Shown in pieces: positions 48,200 to 60,111 of a stretch of 64,000 bases of DNA. Positions within the stretch are counted from its first letter, which is position 1, and each line of letters starts with the position of its first letter. Source of the stretch: Cervus elaphus (taxonomy: Eukaryota > Chordata > Mammalia > Artiodactyla > Cervidae); contig NC_057823.1 in NCBI RefSeq assembly GCF_910594005.1, forward strand, positions 57,472,015 through 57,536,014. The letters run 5' to 3'. Position numbers and translations under genes: made by a program. The notes below the pieces were generated by a model. The model made no database searches and was not told the origin of the DNA. It worked only from the letters and a program-made list of their open reading frames with translations.

Positions 48200-48527
48200 C
48201 CTTAGTTTTTCATGAAACCACTACTGTCTACTTATTTCCAGTTCCTAACTGGTAGGAATATTGCCTCCAGGCCACAAATAGCCACCACATGGTTAAGAAC
48301 TTGCTAAAACTGAAGGAAATACAGAGTAAAGCAAACCAAAGAGATGGGGAGAGAAGCTGTGATGTAACTTGAGTCCCTGAACCCAACCAGGTCTGAAGTG
48401 TGATACTCTGGACTCTTCCATTGCAGGGGCACAATAAATGTTCTTTCTTTCTTTCTTTATTTTTGCTCAAACCAGACTGAGTCGAGGTCTGTCACTTGAA
48501 ACCAGAAAGAGTCCTGGCTAATATAGG
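48200..48527 (+). mobile_element. MaLR-type LTR with (CTTT)n
   Basis: Sense LTR 3' part: 'ggactcttccattgcagggg', 'cacaataaatgttctttc', 'gaggtctgtcacttgaaacc', 'agagtcctggctaatata'. A (CTTT)n microsatellite at 48441-48460 lies just after the polyadenylation-signal-like 'aataaa'. Confidence 0.65.
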
Positions 48528-49369
48528 AATGCAATTTTCATACTTCACAGTTGGATATGACATCTAGTAAAGAATGTTCGGTTATGTGGAAATGAATCCT
48601 GATTTTTAGATCAGTATCACTTTTCTTCAGAGGCAGAGGAAAAAGGAAGTGGGGAGAGAAATGTTGCTAATGAGCTAGTGATGATTAAGAAGAGGACATT
48701 TGGAAGAACCCCGTCCTTTTACAGCATGAGAAGGGCTCTAGGAATTACATTAGACCCAGAAGAAAGATAACTTTGAAAAATTTTATTGCTAATAAAATCC
48801 TGCTTAATTTCCATAGGCAAAACTGAAAAAAAAAAAAAAACTTTGCTAGCATGAATAAAACCTGCATGAAGAAAAAAATTAAATGATGATATTTATGCAT
48901 TTCTTAATGATAACATTAAGTCCCCTAGTACTTATAGGAAGGCAGTAATTTACTGGGATCTTAAAAAAAGGTGCAGTATATTTGATTAAAGGTCATGCAA
49001 ACACTAAAATGTTTCTCCAAAAATCTGTCTGAGACAGAAAAATAAGGATGACCAGCTCTTCTCAGAATCTTTCAAGTATACTTACATTATACGCTTATTA
49101 ATGACTTCGGTGGTTCGAGTTTTCCCTTAAGCACATGTGGGAAGTATATAGCAAGGTGGCAAAAGCTGAGCAATGTTATTTTTGACATCCATCATGGCTT
49201 TATGAGCTGTCAAAAAGAGTTCTTCCAGCAGAAGCACAAATAACAGCACACTTCCCACTTTTTGCATTAAGTAGTATGGAAAACAGTGACGGTTCTGGAG
49301 CCTGTCATGAGCTGACCCTGTCTGACCCTCCACTGGCTGCTATACCACTAGATGAGGCTCTCTCACTCA
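48528..49369. other. Unannotated; A-run at 48826-48840
   Basis: No recognised gene or repeat apart from the A-run. Confidence 0.4.
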
Positions 49370-49760
49370 AAACCCTGGCTGTTACTGAACTGCATGAGGT
49401 TTCTCAAAGGTACCTTGCTGGCTCTCACTTCCAGATTTCCCTTTCTTTTCAGAGGAAATGCCTCCTACTATACCTGCTCCCCAACCAAACATACTGCTTC
49501 TTCACCTGGATAGCCTCTGTATTTCTTTCCTCTGGGAAGCCTTTCTTGACTCTTCTGAATTAGATTAAGGGTCCTCACTAGCTTCAAAGGAATTCTGTAT
49601 TCTGATCCCACTTGTCTCTGACCTCACATGTTGGATGGACATGAGCTTGGACTAATTGTTTCATAATCATGGATGTCAGTTGTGTTCCACTAGAACACAG
49701 ACTATCTGATAAACAAAAGCCCTGATTTGTAGTGCGTGCTGATTTCCCTGATGTAACGAG
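49370..49760 (+). mobile_element. LINE L2 remnant
   Basis: Sense L2-like order: 'tctgggaagcctttcttgac', 'ttctgaattagattaaggg', 'ccactagaacacagactatc'. Diverged. Confidence 0.5.
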
Positions 49761-50045
49761 TCCCACTAATTTAAAGCTATAAAGGACTTAAGGATCAGGG
49801 AAGAAATACTGAATACTGCTCGTGTGGGCTGAAACAAGGGAGCTCTAGCATACCACTGACCTGAATTCAGTGCCAAGCAATCCAATTTTCAGTTCACTTA
49901 AATTTTATTGTTTTTATCCTTCCTTCTTTGAGCCTATTGACAATTTGTTCTTTGCCATCTCCTATAAAAATGACTAAGAGCCATTCATAGGATTTTATTG
50001 ATGTGGAGAAGACAGACACAGAAACACTGGACCCACACTGGATTG

Positions 50046-50900
50046 TGTACTAGATGCAAACTGGTGTATACTGGACTGTACACTGGATGTATACTGGACT
50101 GTACACTGGATGTATACTGGACTGTACACTGGACCATACATTGAACTGTAAATGGGATTGCACATGGAATGTACACTGGACAGTACTTTGGACTGCACAT
50201 GGGATGAACACTGAGCAGTACACAGGATATACACTGGACAGTATCCTGGACTGCACATGGGATGAACACTGAGCAGTACACAGGATATACACTGGGCAGT
50301 ATCCTGGACTGCACATGGGATGAACACTGAGCGGTACACAGGATATACACTGGACAGTATCCTGGACTGCACATGGGATGAACACTGAACGGTACACAGG
50401 ATATACACTGGGCAGTATCCTGGACTGCACATGGGATGAACACTGAATAGTACACAGGATATACACTGGGCAGTATCCTGGACTGCACATGGGCTGTACA
50501 CAGGATGTACACTGGATGGTACCCCGGACTGTATACTGCACTGTACACTGGGATGTACCCTTGGTCTGCACATCAGATGTGTCCAGCTGTACACAGATTT
50601 GCCCCAAACGTGTCCAGATGTGCACTTGGACTGTATGCCAGATGTGTTCCAGATGTTCTGCCTGTGCTCCAGCTGTGCACGTGGACTGCACACCACATGT
50701 GCTCCAGCTGTGCTCCAGATGTGCTCCTGGGCCACACACCACATGTACTCCAGCTGTGTTCCAGATATATCCAGCCATGCTCCAGCTGTGTCCAACTGTG
50801 TCCAGAAGTGTCCAGATGTGCACTGAACTGTATACTTCGCACTGGACTGTACACTACACTATACATTGGACTGTACACTATATAGTGCACTGGACTGTAA
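50046..50900. repeat. Minisatellite with 11/12-bp subunits and a 58-bp higher-order unit
   Basis: The array is built from degenerate alternating 12- and 11-bp subunits (type 'actggactgtac' then 'actggatgtat'). At 50072-50140 two subunits form a 23-bp period (starts 50072, 50095, 50118). At 50150-50497 five subunits (12+11+12+12+11) form a 58-bp higher-order unit, with starts at 50208, 50266, 50324, 50382 and 50440 and only one or two differences between neighbours. From 50498 to 50900 the subunits are shorter and more diverged ('gctccagatgt', 'gtccagctgt'). The array has almost no TTA, CTA or TCA, so the minus strand is open in all three frames. I treat those frames as a consequence of the repeat, not genes. 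Confidence 0.9.
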
Positions 50901-51294
50901 AGAAACTGAAACAAGCACCAGCATGTTTTCTGGTACATCATGGACACATTCTTTGAACATATATATGCAAAATACCAAGCTCTAATAGTTTCAGAATTTA
51001 GTTTCTTATGATTTTTCCTTGAGGTCCATGTAGACGCAGTCCATTTTCAATTTCAAGATGCCAAAAAAGTTTAAAGGTCAACTTGCTTACATTTTATTAC
51101 AACCAAAGAGTGATTGATCCTAAATTGTATAATGTAATAGCCCCAAAATAAAAAGCAAAAACCCTACAACTGAACTTGGTATAAATATATGTTTTTCTAC
51201 CCATAACTAATGTTTTCCTATGAGAAAGTTTGGGAATAAATACCTGTAAAGAAATTATCATAATAGAGTTCAGGGGACATTAAAAAAAGAAATA
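50901..51294. other. Unannotated AT-rich sequence
   Basis: No recognised gene or repeat between the minisatellite and the L1M 3' end. Confidence 0.4.
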
Positions 51295-52910
51295 ATTGAC
51301 AATTTTGAGGTGTATAGCATAATTGTTTGATTTACATATTTTGTGAAATGATTACCATAATAGGTTCAGCTAACATCCATCTTTTTATATAGATATAATA
51401 AAAAGAAAGGAAAAAAGTCTCCTTGTGATGAGAAGTAATAAGATTCACTCCATTAAAATTTTCCTCTATATTGTATATCAATGTTAACTATAGTCATTAT
51501 GTTGTACATCACATCCCTAGTACTTATTTAACTTGTAAATGTCAGTTTGTACCTTTTGACCATCTCTATCTGGGGTCCACTTTCGCCACCATCCACCCCT
51601 GGTAACCACAAGGCTGATTTCTTTTTCTATGAGTATGGATTGGTCTTTTGTTCTTAGACTGTGCATATAGGTTAGGTGATACATTATTTGCCTTTCTCCA
51701 TCTGACTTATTTCGCTTAATATGATGCCTTGAAGTTTCATCCATCATGCAAATAGTATGATTTCCTCATTTTTAGAGTTGAATAATAATCCATTGTGTAT
51801 GTAAACACACACACACACACACAAATAAACACACACACCTATATACATACATCACCACTTCTTCAACCATTTCTGCCAGTGGAGATAGGTTGTTTCCATG
51901 TCTTTGCTATTGTACGTAATGCTGCTATGAACATGAATAAGTAGATATATTTTGAAGTTAGCACTTTTGTTTCCTGTGGTTATATTCCAAGTGCAGAACT
52001 GCTGGATTATACTACAGTTCTATTGTTAATTTTTTGTGCAAACTTCATACTATTTTCCACAGTGGCTGTACCAACCAATTTACAATCCCCCTAACAGTGC
52101 AAAAAGTTTCCCATTGCCTCATACCCAAGCCAGAATTTGTCTTTTATATTTTTGATGATGCCTATTCTAACAGGTATGAGGTGATATTTCATTGTGGTTT
52201 TAATTTGCATTTCCTAATAACTAGTCATGTTGAACGTCTTTTCATATATCTGTTGGCTTTTCATACATCTCCTTTGGAGAAATGTCTATTCAGGTCCTTT
52301 GCCCATTTTTTAATTGCGTCATTTGGTTTTTTGCTATTGAATTGTATGAATTCTTTATATATTTTAGATATTAATCCCTTATAAAATATATAGTTTGTAA
52401 ATATTGTTTCACATTCCATATGTTGTCTTTTTAAATTTTTTGATGGTTTCCTTTGCTTCAAAAAAGCCTTCAGTTTCATACAGTGCCATACTTGTTACTA
52501 TGTTTTACTTGTGCTTTTAGGTGTCATACTGAAAAAAATCATTACCAAGACCTATATCAAGGAGTTTTATTTCTGTGTTTTCTTCCAGGAGTTTCATGGT
52601 TACAGATCATCCAGTTAAGTCTTTAATTCATTTTAAGTTCTGTGGATAATATAATACAGGAGCCTCCTTTCATTTTTTTACATGTGAATATCCAATTATT
52701 TCAGCACCATTTATTGAAGAGACTGTTTTTTCTCCATTGAGTATCTTGGCTCCTTTATCAAATATTTGTTGACTGCATATGCTTGGGTTTATCTCTGGGC
52801 TAGTACCGTACTGCTTTAATGACTATAGCTTTGTAGTATAGCTTGAACTCAGGAAGTGTGATGCCTCCTGCTTTGTTGTTCTTTCTCAGGATTGCCTTAG
52901 CTATTCAGGG

Positions 52911-53072
52911 TGTTTTGCACTCAGTTGCTCAGTCAGTCATGTCTGACTCTATGGACTGTAGCCTGCCAGGCTTCTTCTGTCCATGAGATCTTTCCAGGCA
53001 AGAAAACCAAAGTAGGTTGCCATTTCCGCCTCCAGGGAATCTTCCCAACCCTGGGGTCAAACCCAAGTCTCC
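52911..53072 (-). mobile_element. Bov-tA SINE, partial, nested in L1M
   Basis: Antisense copy, 'cagttgctcagtcagtcatg' to 'gtcaaacccaagtctcctgc'. The head is lost and the body is diverged ('gcaagaaaaccaaagtaggt'). Confidence 0.9.
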
Positions 53073-53649
53073 TGCAACTTTGTGGTTCCATACAAATTTT
53101 AGGAGTGCTTTTTTTTTTTTTTTTTTTTTTTTAAATTCTGTGAAACACCACCATTGGCAACTTAATAGGGACTAGATTCAATATATAGATGGGTTTCATC
53201 AGTCCTGTCATTTTAACAACATTAACTCTTCCAATCCATGAACATGGATAATTTTCCATCTGTCGTTTTTTATTTCTTTCATCACTGCCTTATAGTTCCT
53301 GTTGTAGATAAGTTTTACCATGATATTGAAATTTATTCCCAAGTATTATCTTGTTTTTGGTACTGTAAATGGGAAAAAGTTATGTCTTTTTCTGAAAGTT
53401 CATTGTTAGTGTATAGAAAGGTGACTGATTTTTATGTTAGCCTTGGATCCTTCAGTTTTACTGAATTCATTGATTAGATCTGTTCATTTTTTGGTTGAGT
53501 TGTTAGGATTTTCTATATATAAAATCATGTAATATGTAATTAGAGACAATTTTAATTCATCTTTTCCAGTTATTATATCTTTTACTTCTTTTTGTTGCCT
53601 GATTGCTCTAGCTAGGACTAGCTTGGGCAATAATAGTACTATGTTGCAT

Positions 53650-55230
53650 GAGAATTCTAGCTGAGCTATTTCAAATCCTAAAAGATGATGCTGTTAAAGT
53701 GCTGCACTCAATAGGACAGCAAATATGGAAAGTTCAGCCATGGCCACTGGTCTGGAAAAGATCAGTTTTCATTCCAATTCCAAAGAAAGGCAATGGCAAA
53801 GAATGTTCAAACTACAGAACAATTTCACTCACTTCACATGCTAGGAAATTATGCTCAAAATTCTCCAAGCAAGGCTTCAACAGTACATGAACTGAGAACT
53901 TCCAGACGTTCAAGTTGGTTTTAGAAAAAGCAGAGGAAATAGAGATCAAATTGTCAACATTTGTTGGATCATAGAAAAATCAAGAGAGTTCCAGAAAAAC
54001 ATCTACTTCTGCTTCATTAACTATGCTAAAGTCCTTGACGGTGTGAAGGAGTAAAGTGAAAGTCACTCAGTCATGTCCGACTCTTTGTGACCACATGGAC
54101 TAATAAGTCATGGAATTCTCCAGGCCAGATTACTGGAGTGGGTAGCCTTTCCCTTCTCTAGGGGATCTTCCCAACCCAGGTCTCCCGCATTGCAGTTTGT
54201 CTGTGTGAATCACAACAAGCTATGGAAAACTCTTAAAGATATGGGAATACCAGATCAACTTACCTGCCCCCTGAGAAACCTGTATGCAGGTCAAGAAGCA
54301 AGTTAGAACTAGACATGGAAAAACATACTGGTTCCAAATTGGGAAAGGAGTACATGAAGGCTGTTTATAGTCACCCTGTTTATTTAACTTATATGCAGAG
54401 TACATCTTGCAAAATGCCGGGCTAGATGAAGCACAATCAGCAATCAAAATTGCTGGGAGAAATTTCAATAACTTCAGATATGCAGATGACACCACCCTTA
54501 TGGCAGAAAGTGAAGAGGGACTAAAGAACCTCTTGATGAAAGTGAAAGAATAGAGTAAAAAAGCTGGTTTAAACCTCAACATTGAAAAAAAGAATTGGCA
54601 TCCGGTCCCATCATGTCATAGCAAATAGATAGGAAAACAAGGGAAACAGTGAGAGACTTTATTTTTGTGGGCTCCAAAATCACTGCAGATGGTGACTGTA
54701 GCCACAAAATTAAAATACTCTTACTCCTTGAAAGAAAACCTAGACAGCATATTAAAAAGCAGACATTACTTTGCTATATAGTCAACCATATAGTCAAAGC
54801 TATGGTTTTTTCCAGTAGTCATGTATGGATGTGAGAGTTGGACTGCAAAGAAAGCTGAGCACTGAAAAATTGATGCTTTTGAACTGTGGTGTTGGAGAAG
54901 ACTCTTGAGAGTCCCTTGGACTGCAAGGAGATCCAACCAGTTCTGAATATTCATTAGAAGAACTGATGCTGAAACTGAAGCTCCAATACTTTGGCCACCT
55001 GATGCAAAGACCTGACTCATTGGGAAAGACCCTGATGCTGGGAAAGATTGAAGGCAGGAAGAGAAGGGGATGACAGAAGACATGATAGATGGATGGTATC
55101 ATTGACTCAATGAACATGAGTTTGAGAAAGCTCTGGGAGTTGGTGAAGGACAAGGAAGTCTGGCATGCTGCAATGTATTGGGTTGCAAAGAATCGGACAC
55201 AATTGAGCAACTGAACAACAACAACAACAA
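53650..55230 (+). mobile_element. BovB LINE (sense), RT region to 3' tail, nested in L1M
   Basis: Sense BovB from the reverse transcriptase N-terminal region to the 3' tail '(aac)n' at 55218-55230. The plus frame 53648-53890 keeps [18 protein letters not shown] and FIPIPKKGNGKECSNYRTIS. The catalytic YADD box is intact at 54479-54490 ('tatgcagatgac'), but frameshifts and stops surround it. A SINE fragment (54048-54200) interrupts the segment before 'gaatcacaacaagctatgg'. Edges lie at L1M 'agtactatgttg' and 'aatattgcttgtgaatag'. The TSD is imperfect. Confidence 0.95.
54048..54200 (-). mobile_element. Bov SINE fragment nested in BovB nested in L1M
   Basis: Antisense copy: 'gtgaaagtcactcagtcatg' to 'ccaggtctcccgcattgca'. 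Near-identical flanks 'cggtgtgaa' (54039-54047) and 'ctgtgtgaa' (54201-54209) are its TSD. The tRNA-derived head is lost. This is a three-deep nesting. Confidence 0.92.
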
Positions 55231-55609
55231 ATATTGCTTGTGAATAGTGTTATGATGAGAGTGGGAAACCCTGATTTGTTCCTATCATAGCAAAAAAAGT
55301 TTTGTCACCATTGAGTATATCATGGTAGCTGTGGGCTTTCATGTATGGCTTTTAGTATGTTCTCTAATATGGTCTTTCTATATTTAATTTTTAAGGGTTT
55401 TTGTCATGAATGAATGTCGAATTTTGTCAAGTGCTTTTTTTCTACATCAACTGAAGTGATTCTGTCATTCAATTAATATGCTGTGTCACACTGACTGAGT
55501 TGTGTATGTTGTATCTTTGAATCCCAGATATATATCCCATTTGATCATGGTGTATGATTCTTTCCATGTGCTTCTAAACTCAATTTGCTAGTACTTTATT
55601 GAGCATTTT

Positions 55610-55815
55610 GGGTTTCCCTGGTGGCTCAGATGGTAAAGAATCTGCCTGCAATGTGGGAGACCTGGGTTGAGAAGATTGCCTGGAGAAGGGCATGGCAACC
55701 CACTCCAGTATTCTTGTCTGGAGAATCCCCATGGGCAGAGGAGCCTTGTGGGCTATATGGTCCATGGGTCGCAAAGAGTCAGACATGATAGAGCAACTAA
55801 GCATAGCACAGTACA
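55610..55815 (+). mobile_element. Bov-tA SINE with 13-bp TSD, nested in L1M
   Basis: Sense copy: 'gggtttccctggtggctcag' to 'gagcaactaagcatagcaca'. Part of the head is shortened ('gggttgagaagattgcc'). Perfect TSD 'tattgagcatttt' at 55597-55609 and 55816-55828. Confidence 0.96.
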
Positions 55816-56159
55816 TATTGAGCATTTTAGGTCTATAGTCATGACGAATATTAACTCTGGTAGTTTTCTTTTCTATTCATATTTTTCTGGTTTTGGTATC
55901 AGGATAATGCTGGCCTCATGAAATGGGTTTGGGAGTGTCTCCCCTTCATGATATTTTGAAAGAAGTTGAGAAGGATTGGTATTATTTTTTAAATGTTTGG
56001 TAAAGTTCATCAATGAAGACCTCTAGTCCTTAGATATTTGTGATTTCTGATTAATTTTCCTTACTAGTAATTTGTTTACTCAGATTTTCTACTTTTTCCT
56101 GATTCAGTCTTAGTAAATTGTGTGTTTCAAGAATTTCAAAAATTTCTTTCAGGTTGTCT

Positions 56160-56333
56160 GGGCTCCCCTGGTAGCACAGACTGTAAAGAATCTGACTGAA
56201 ATGCAAGAGACCCAGGTTTGATCCCTGGGCTGGTATTCTTGCCTGGAGGATTCCATGAACAGAGGAGTCTGGTGGGTTACAACCCATAGGGTCAAGAAGA
56301 GTCAGACATGACTGAGTGACTAACCAAGCAAAA
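56160..56333 (+). mobile_element. Bov-tA SINE with internal deletion, 8-bp TSD
   Basis: Sense copy: 'ggctcccctggtagcacaga' to 'ctgagtgactaaccaagc'. About 40 bp between 'gatccctgggctgg' and 'tattcttgcctggagg' are missing relative to a complete copy. TSD 'ggttgtct' at 56152-56159 and 56334-56341. Confidence 0.95.
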
Positions 56334-57087
56334 GGTTGTCTAATTTCTTGACATATAGTTGTTTGTACTAGCCTCTTGTGATCCTTTGAATTTCTGAGGT
56401 ATCAACTGTAATGTCTCAATTTTTAATTTATTTATAATTTTGTTGACTTGGGTCCCCTTTCTTTTTAATTTGTTAGTCTGCATAAAAGTTTGTCAGTTTT
56501 GTTTACCTTTTCAAAGAACCAATTATTTGGTTAATCTTTCCTGTTGTTCTTCTCTTTTCAATGTCATTTGTTTCTGCTCTTTATAATAATAATGGTCTTC
56601 ATTAGTCCATTTCTCTTGCTGACTTTGGGATTTGTTCTTCTTTTTCTACTTCATTAAGGCATAGTTTATTTATTTGGAATCCTTGTTTCTTAACATAGGC
56701 ATTTATTGCTATGAACTTGCCTCTTAGAACTGTTTCTGCTTCATCCTATCAGTTCTGGTGTGTAGAATTTCCATTTTTGTGTCTCAGGAAACTTGTATTA
56801 TGTCCTTTTAAAATTTCTTCTTTGGTTGTTCAAGAAAGTGTTGATTAATTTCCCTATGTCTGTGAATTTTCAATTTTCTTTTTGTATTGATTTCTAGCTT
56901 CATCTCATTGTGGTCAGAGATTGTGGTATGATTTTAGTCTTCTTGAATTTGGTAACACTTGTTTTGTGGGCTATATATGATCGATTCTAGTATATGTTCC
57001 ATGTTTATTTGAAAAGAATCTGTATTCCAGTGTTGTTGAATAGAATGTCCTTTATATGTCTATTAGGTCTAGTTGGTTTATTGTTGT

Positions 57088-57605
57088 TCAGTTGCTAAGT
57101 CGTGTCCAGCTCTTTGCAATCCCTTGGATTGCAGCATGCCAGGCTTCCCTGTTCTTCACTATCTTCCTGAGTTTGCTCAGACTCATGTTCATTGAATCAG
57201 TGATGCCATCCAACCATCTCATTGTCTGTCACCCCTTCTCCTCCTGCCCTCAATTTTTCCCAGCATCAGGGTCCTTTCTAATGAGTTGGTTCTTTGCATC
57301 AGGTGGTCAAAGTATCAGAGCTTTAGCTTCAGCAACAGTCCTTCCAATGAATTTTCAGGGTTGATTTTCTTTAGGATTGACTGGTTTAGGATTGACTGGT
57401 TCAAGAGACTCTCAAGAGTCTTTTCCAGCACCACAGTTTGAAAGTATTAATTCTTTGGCACTCAGACTTATGATTCAACTCTCACATCCATACATGACTA
57501 CTGGGAAAACCATAGCTTTGACTATACTGACCTTTGTTGGCAAAGCAATGTCTCTGCTTTTTAATACACTGTCTAGGTTTGTCATAGCTTTACTTCCAAG
57601 GAAAA
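57088..57605 (-). mobile_element. BovB LINE 3' end, nested in L1M
   Basis: Antisense copy, 'gttcagttgctaagtcgtgt' to 'catagctttacttccaagg'. The unit 'ttaggattgactgg' is tandemly duplicated at 57371-57400. L1M text on both sides ('ggtctagttggtttattg' and 'ggtctatattg') gives an approximate TSD. Confidence 0.95.
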
Positions 57606-57684
57606 ATTTGGTCTATATTGTTTTTCAAATCTGCTCTCACCTATTGATTCTCAGTCTGGATGATCTAATAATTGTTAAGAATTG

Positions 57685-57694
57685 GAAAAAAAAA
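57685..57694 (+). mobile_element. Poly(A)-only insertion in L1M
   Basis: A run of A between two copies of 'aagaattgg' (57676-57684 and 57695-57703). As with 11178-11213, the duplicate flanks plus a bare A-run suggest an insertion truncated to its tail. Confidence 0.5.
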
Positions 57695-57870
57695 AAAAGA
57701 ATTGGGTAGTAAAGTCCTCAAATCTGATTGTACAATATTCATTTCTCTTTAGAGCTCTGTTAATTTCTGCTTTATATATTTAAGTGTTCCAATATCAGGC
57801 ACATAAATATTTATGATTGTTATAGCTTCCTGATATGTTGAACCCTTTCTTGTTATATAATGACTTTTTT

Positions 57871-58076
57871 GGCTTCCCTGGTGGCTCAGAGGATAAAGCG
57901 TCTGCCTGCAATGCAGGAGACCCAGGTTCGATCCCTGGGTTGGGAAGATCCCCTGGAGAAGGAAATGGCAACCCACTCCAGTATTCTTGCCTGGAGAATC
58001 CCATGGACAGAGGAGCCTGGCGGGCTACAGTCCATGGGGTCGCAAAGTGTTGGACATGACTGAGCGACTTCACTTT
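57871..58076 (+). mobile_element. Bov-tA SINE near consensus, nested in L1M
   Basis: Sense copy, 'ggcttccctggtggctcaga' to 'gagcgacttcacttt', differing from the family consensus as I remember it at only a few positions ('gataaagcgtc', 'gtgttggacatg'). It is the youngest-looking SINE in the window. Confidence 0.96.
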
Positions 58077-59635
58077 GTTTCTTTATCATTTTGGTTTAAA
58101 GTCTTTGTTTTTGATATAAATATAGCTAGCCCCACTTATTTTTCTTTTTCTTTTTGGTTACCATTTGCTTGAAATTTCTCTTTCCATACCTTCAACTTCA
58201 GTCTATGTATATCTTAAAGGCTAAGGTGTGTCTCTTACAGGAAGCATATTATTGGATATGACTTTTAAACCATTCAACCTTTCTATATTCTGTACATTTA
58301 TTTATTTCAATCTGTTTACACTTAAGGTAATTATCTATAGGTAGGAGACTACCACTGTCATTTTGTTAAGTATTGTGGCTATTTTGTAGATCTGTATTGT
58401 TTTTTAACTTCTTAACCTGCTGCCTTTTTGAGTGTGTGTTTTGACACCTTCTGGTATCAGCGTGCTTTGACTTCCTCACCATGTTCTCTTGTGTAATTAA
58501 TAGAGGATTTTCCTTGTGGTTACTATGAAGCTTACATAAACCATCTTAAACTTATAATACCCTATTTTAAACTGGTAACTTCAGTAGAATTCATAAATTT
58601 TACAGTTTTATCAATCCTTTTCCCCCCATTTTAGGTTATTTTTGTTATATGTTTTTATTACATTATGTTACTTATAATAGATCATTGTAGTTATGGTTAT
58701 TTTTATTACTATTTTTTAATGTTCAAATTAAAGTTGTGTGTGAATTACACACTGCTATTACCATACTGTATAATCTAGCTATGACTATTTATTTACCACT
58801 GCCAGTGAGATTTGTACTACCTTTTTATGTTTTTATGATGCTAATTAACATTCTTTTACTTCTACTCCAAGAACTTCTGGTTATATTTCTTTTACTTTAA
58901 GTCTACTGTATTGCCCTCCCTCAGCTTTGGTTGGTTCAAGAAAGTCTTTGTCCCTTCTTTGTTTTGGAAGGACAGCTTCACCAGGTATAGAATTCTTGGG
59001 TGAGATTTATTTTCTTAAAATTTTTTTGAGTATGTTATCTCTTTATCTTTTGCCATAAAAAGTTGTTGTTGAGAAATCCACTGATTCTCTTTGGAAGTTT
59101 CTTGTATGTGATTTCTTTTTTCTGTTGCTGCTCTTAAACCTCTTCCTTTGTCTTTGACATTTGACAATTATAATGTGTTTTAAGGTAGCCCTATTCAGGT
59201 TCAATCTATTTGGGGTCCTATTGACCTTGTAGATCTGGATGTCCATTTCTCTCTCCAGATTCAGTAAATTTTCAGCCTTTCTCTCCATTTCTTTTTCTCT
59301 TATATTTGTGGAATTTTCATAATGCAAATATTGTTTCTAGTCATTGTGTCCCATAATTTCCTTAGGCTATCTCTATTTTCTTTTATTTTCTTTTTTCTCC
59401 TTTAAATTTGTAATTTCCAATGTCTAATCCTCCAGGTCACTGATTCTTTCTTCTGCATTGTCTAATCTACTTTTTAAATTCTTGTTTGAATTTTTCAGCT
59501 CAGTTATTGTAATTTCAACCTAGGAATTCTGTTTGTTTTATCTTGTTTTGATGGTTGCTATTTCCTTATTGAACTTCTTTACTGAATTCCTTATTGAATT
59601 TTATCCATGTACTACTTTTGTAATTTGGTTTAGTT

Positions 59636-60111
59636 ATCTGTGTTTTCTTATAGTTACTTGACTTATAGTTCACTTGACTTCCTTAAGAGGATTATTCTGA
59701 ATTCCTTGACAGTTCATAAATCTCCATTTCTTTATTTTGAAGCTTTATTAGTTTCCTTTGGTGGCATCAAATTTACCTGATATTTTCTGATATTTGCATC
59801 CTTATACTGGAATCTACATACTTAACTAGTGGAGTTCCTCTCCCAGACTATAGGTTTGCTTTGGCAAAGGCAGTTCTTCATCAATCAACTCAGTTTGGGT
59901 ATTGGGTATGTTTGCTGGCAATATCCTTGGGCATCTGGGCTCTGCTTTTATGGTCTATTTTTGGGTGAGGCAACTATTCAAATGATGATCATGGATGCAG
60001 GGAGCAGTCACTGACTGGTAACATTTATCTGTGTTTTCTTATAGTTCACTAGACTTCCTTAAGAGGATTATTCTGAATTCTTTGTCTGACAGTTCATAAA
60101 TCTCCATTTGG
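59636..60111. repeat. Direct duplication inside the L1M 5' part
   Basis: A segment of about 85-100 bp occurs twice: 59636-59735 and 60028-60111. The shared word 'gaggattattctga' lies at 59687-59700 and 60063-60076, an offset of 376 bp. Both copies contain 'tgttttcttatagtt', 'gacttccttaagagg' and 'cagttcataaatctccattt'. Confidence 0.85.

Noticed and set aside
50208..50497. CRISPR array
   Set aside because: The 58-bp units are contiguous with no unique spacers, and the genome is mammalian.
49985..50823. Cysteine-rich repeat protein encoded on the minus strand (266 codons)
   Set aside because: All three minus frames are equally open and the translations follow the 58-bp DNA period. This is expected from the absence of three trinucleotides in the array, not from coding selection.
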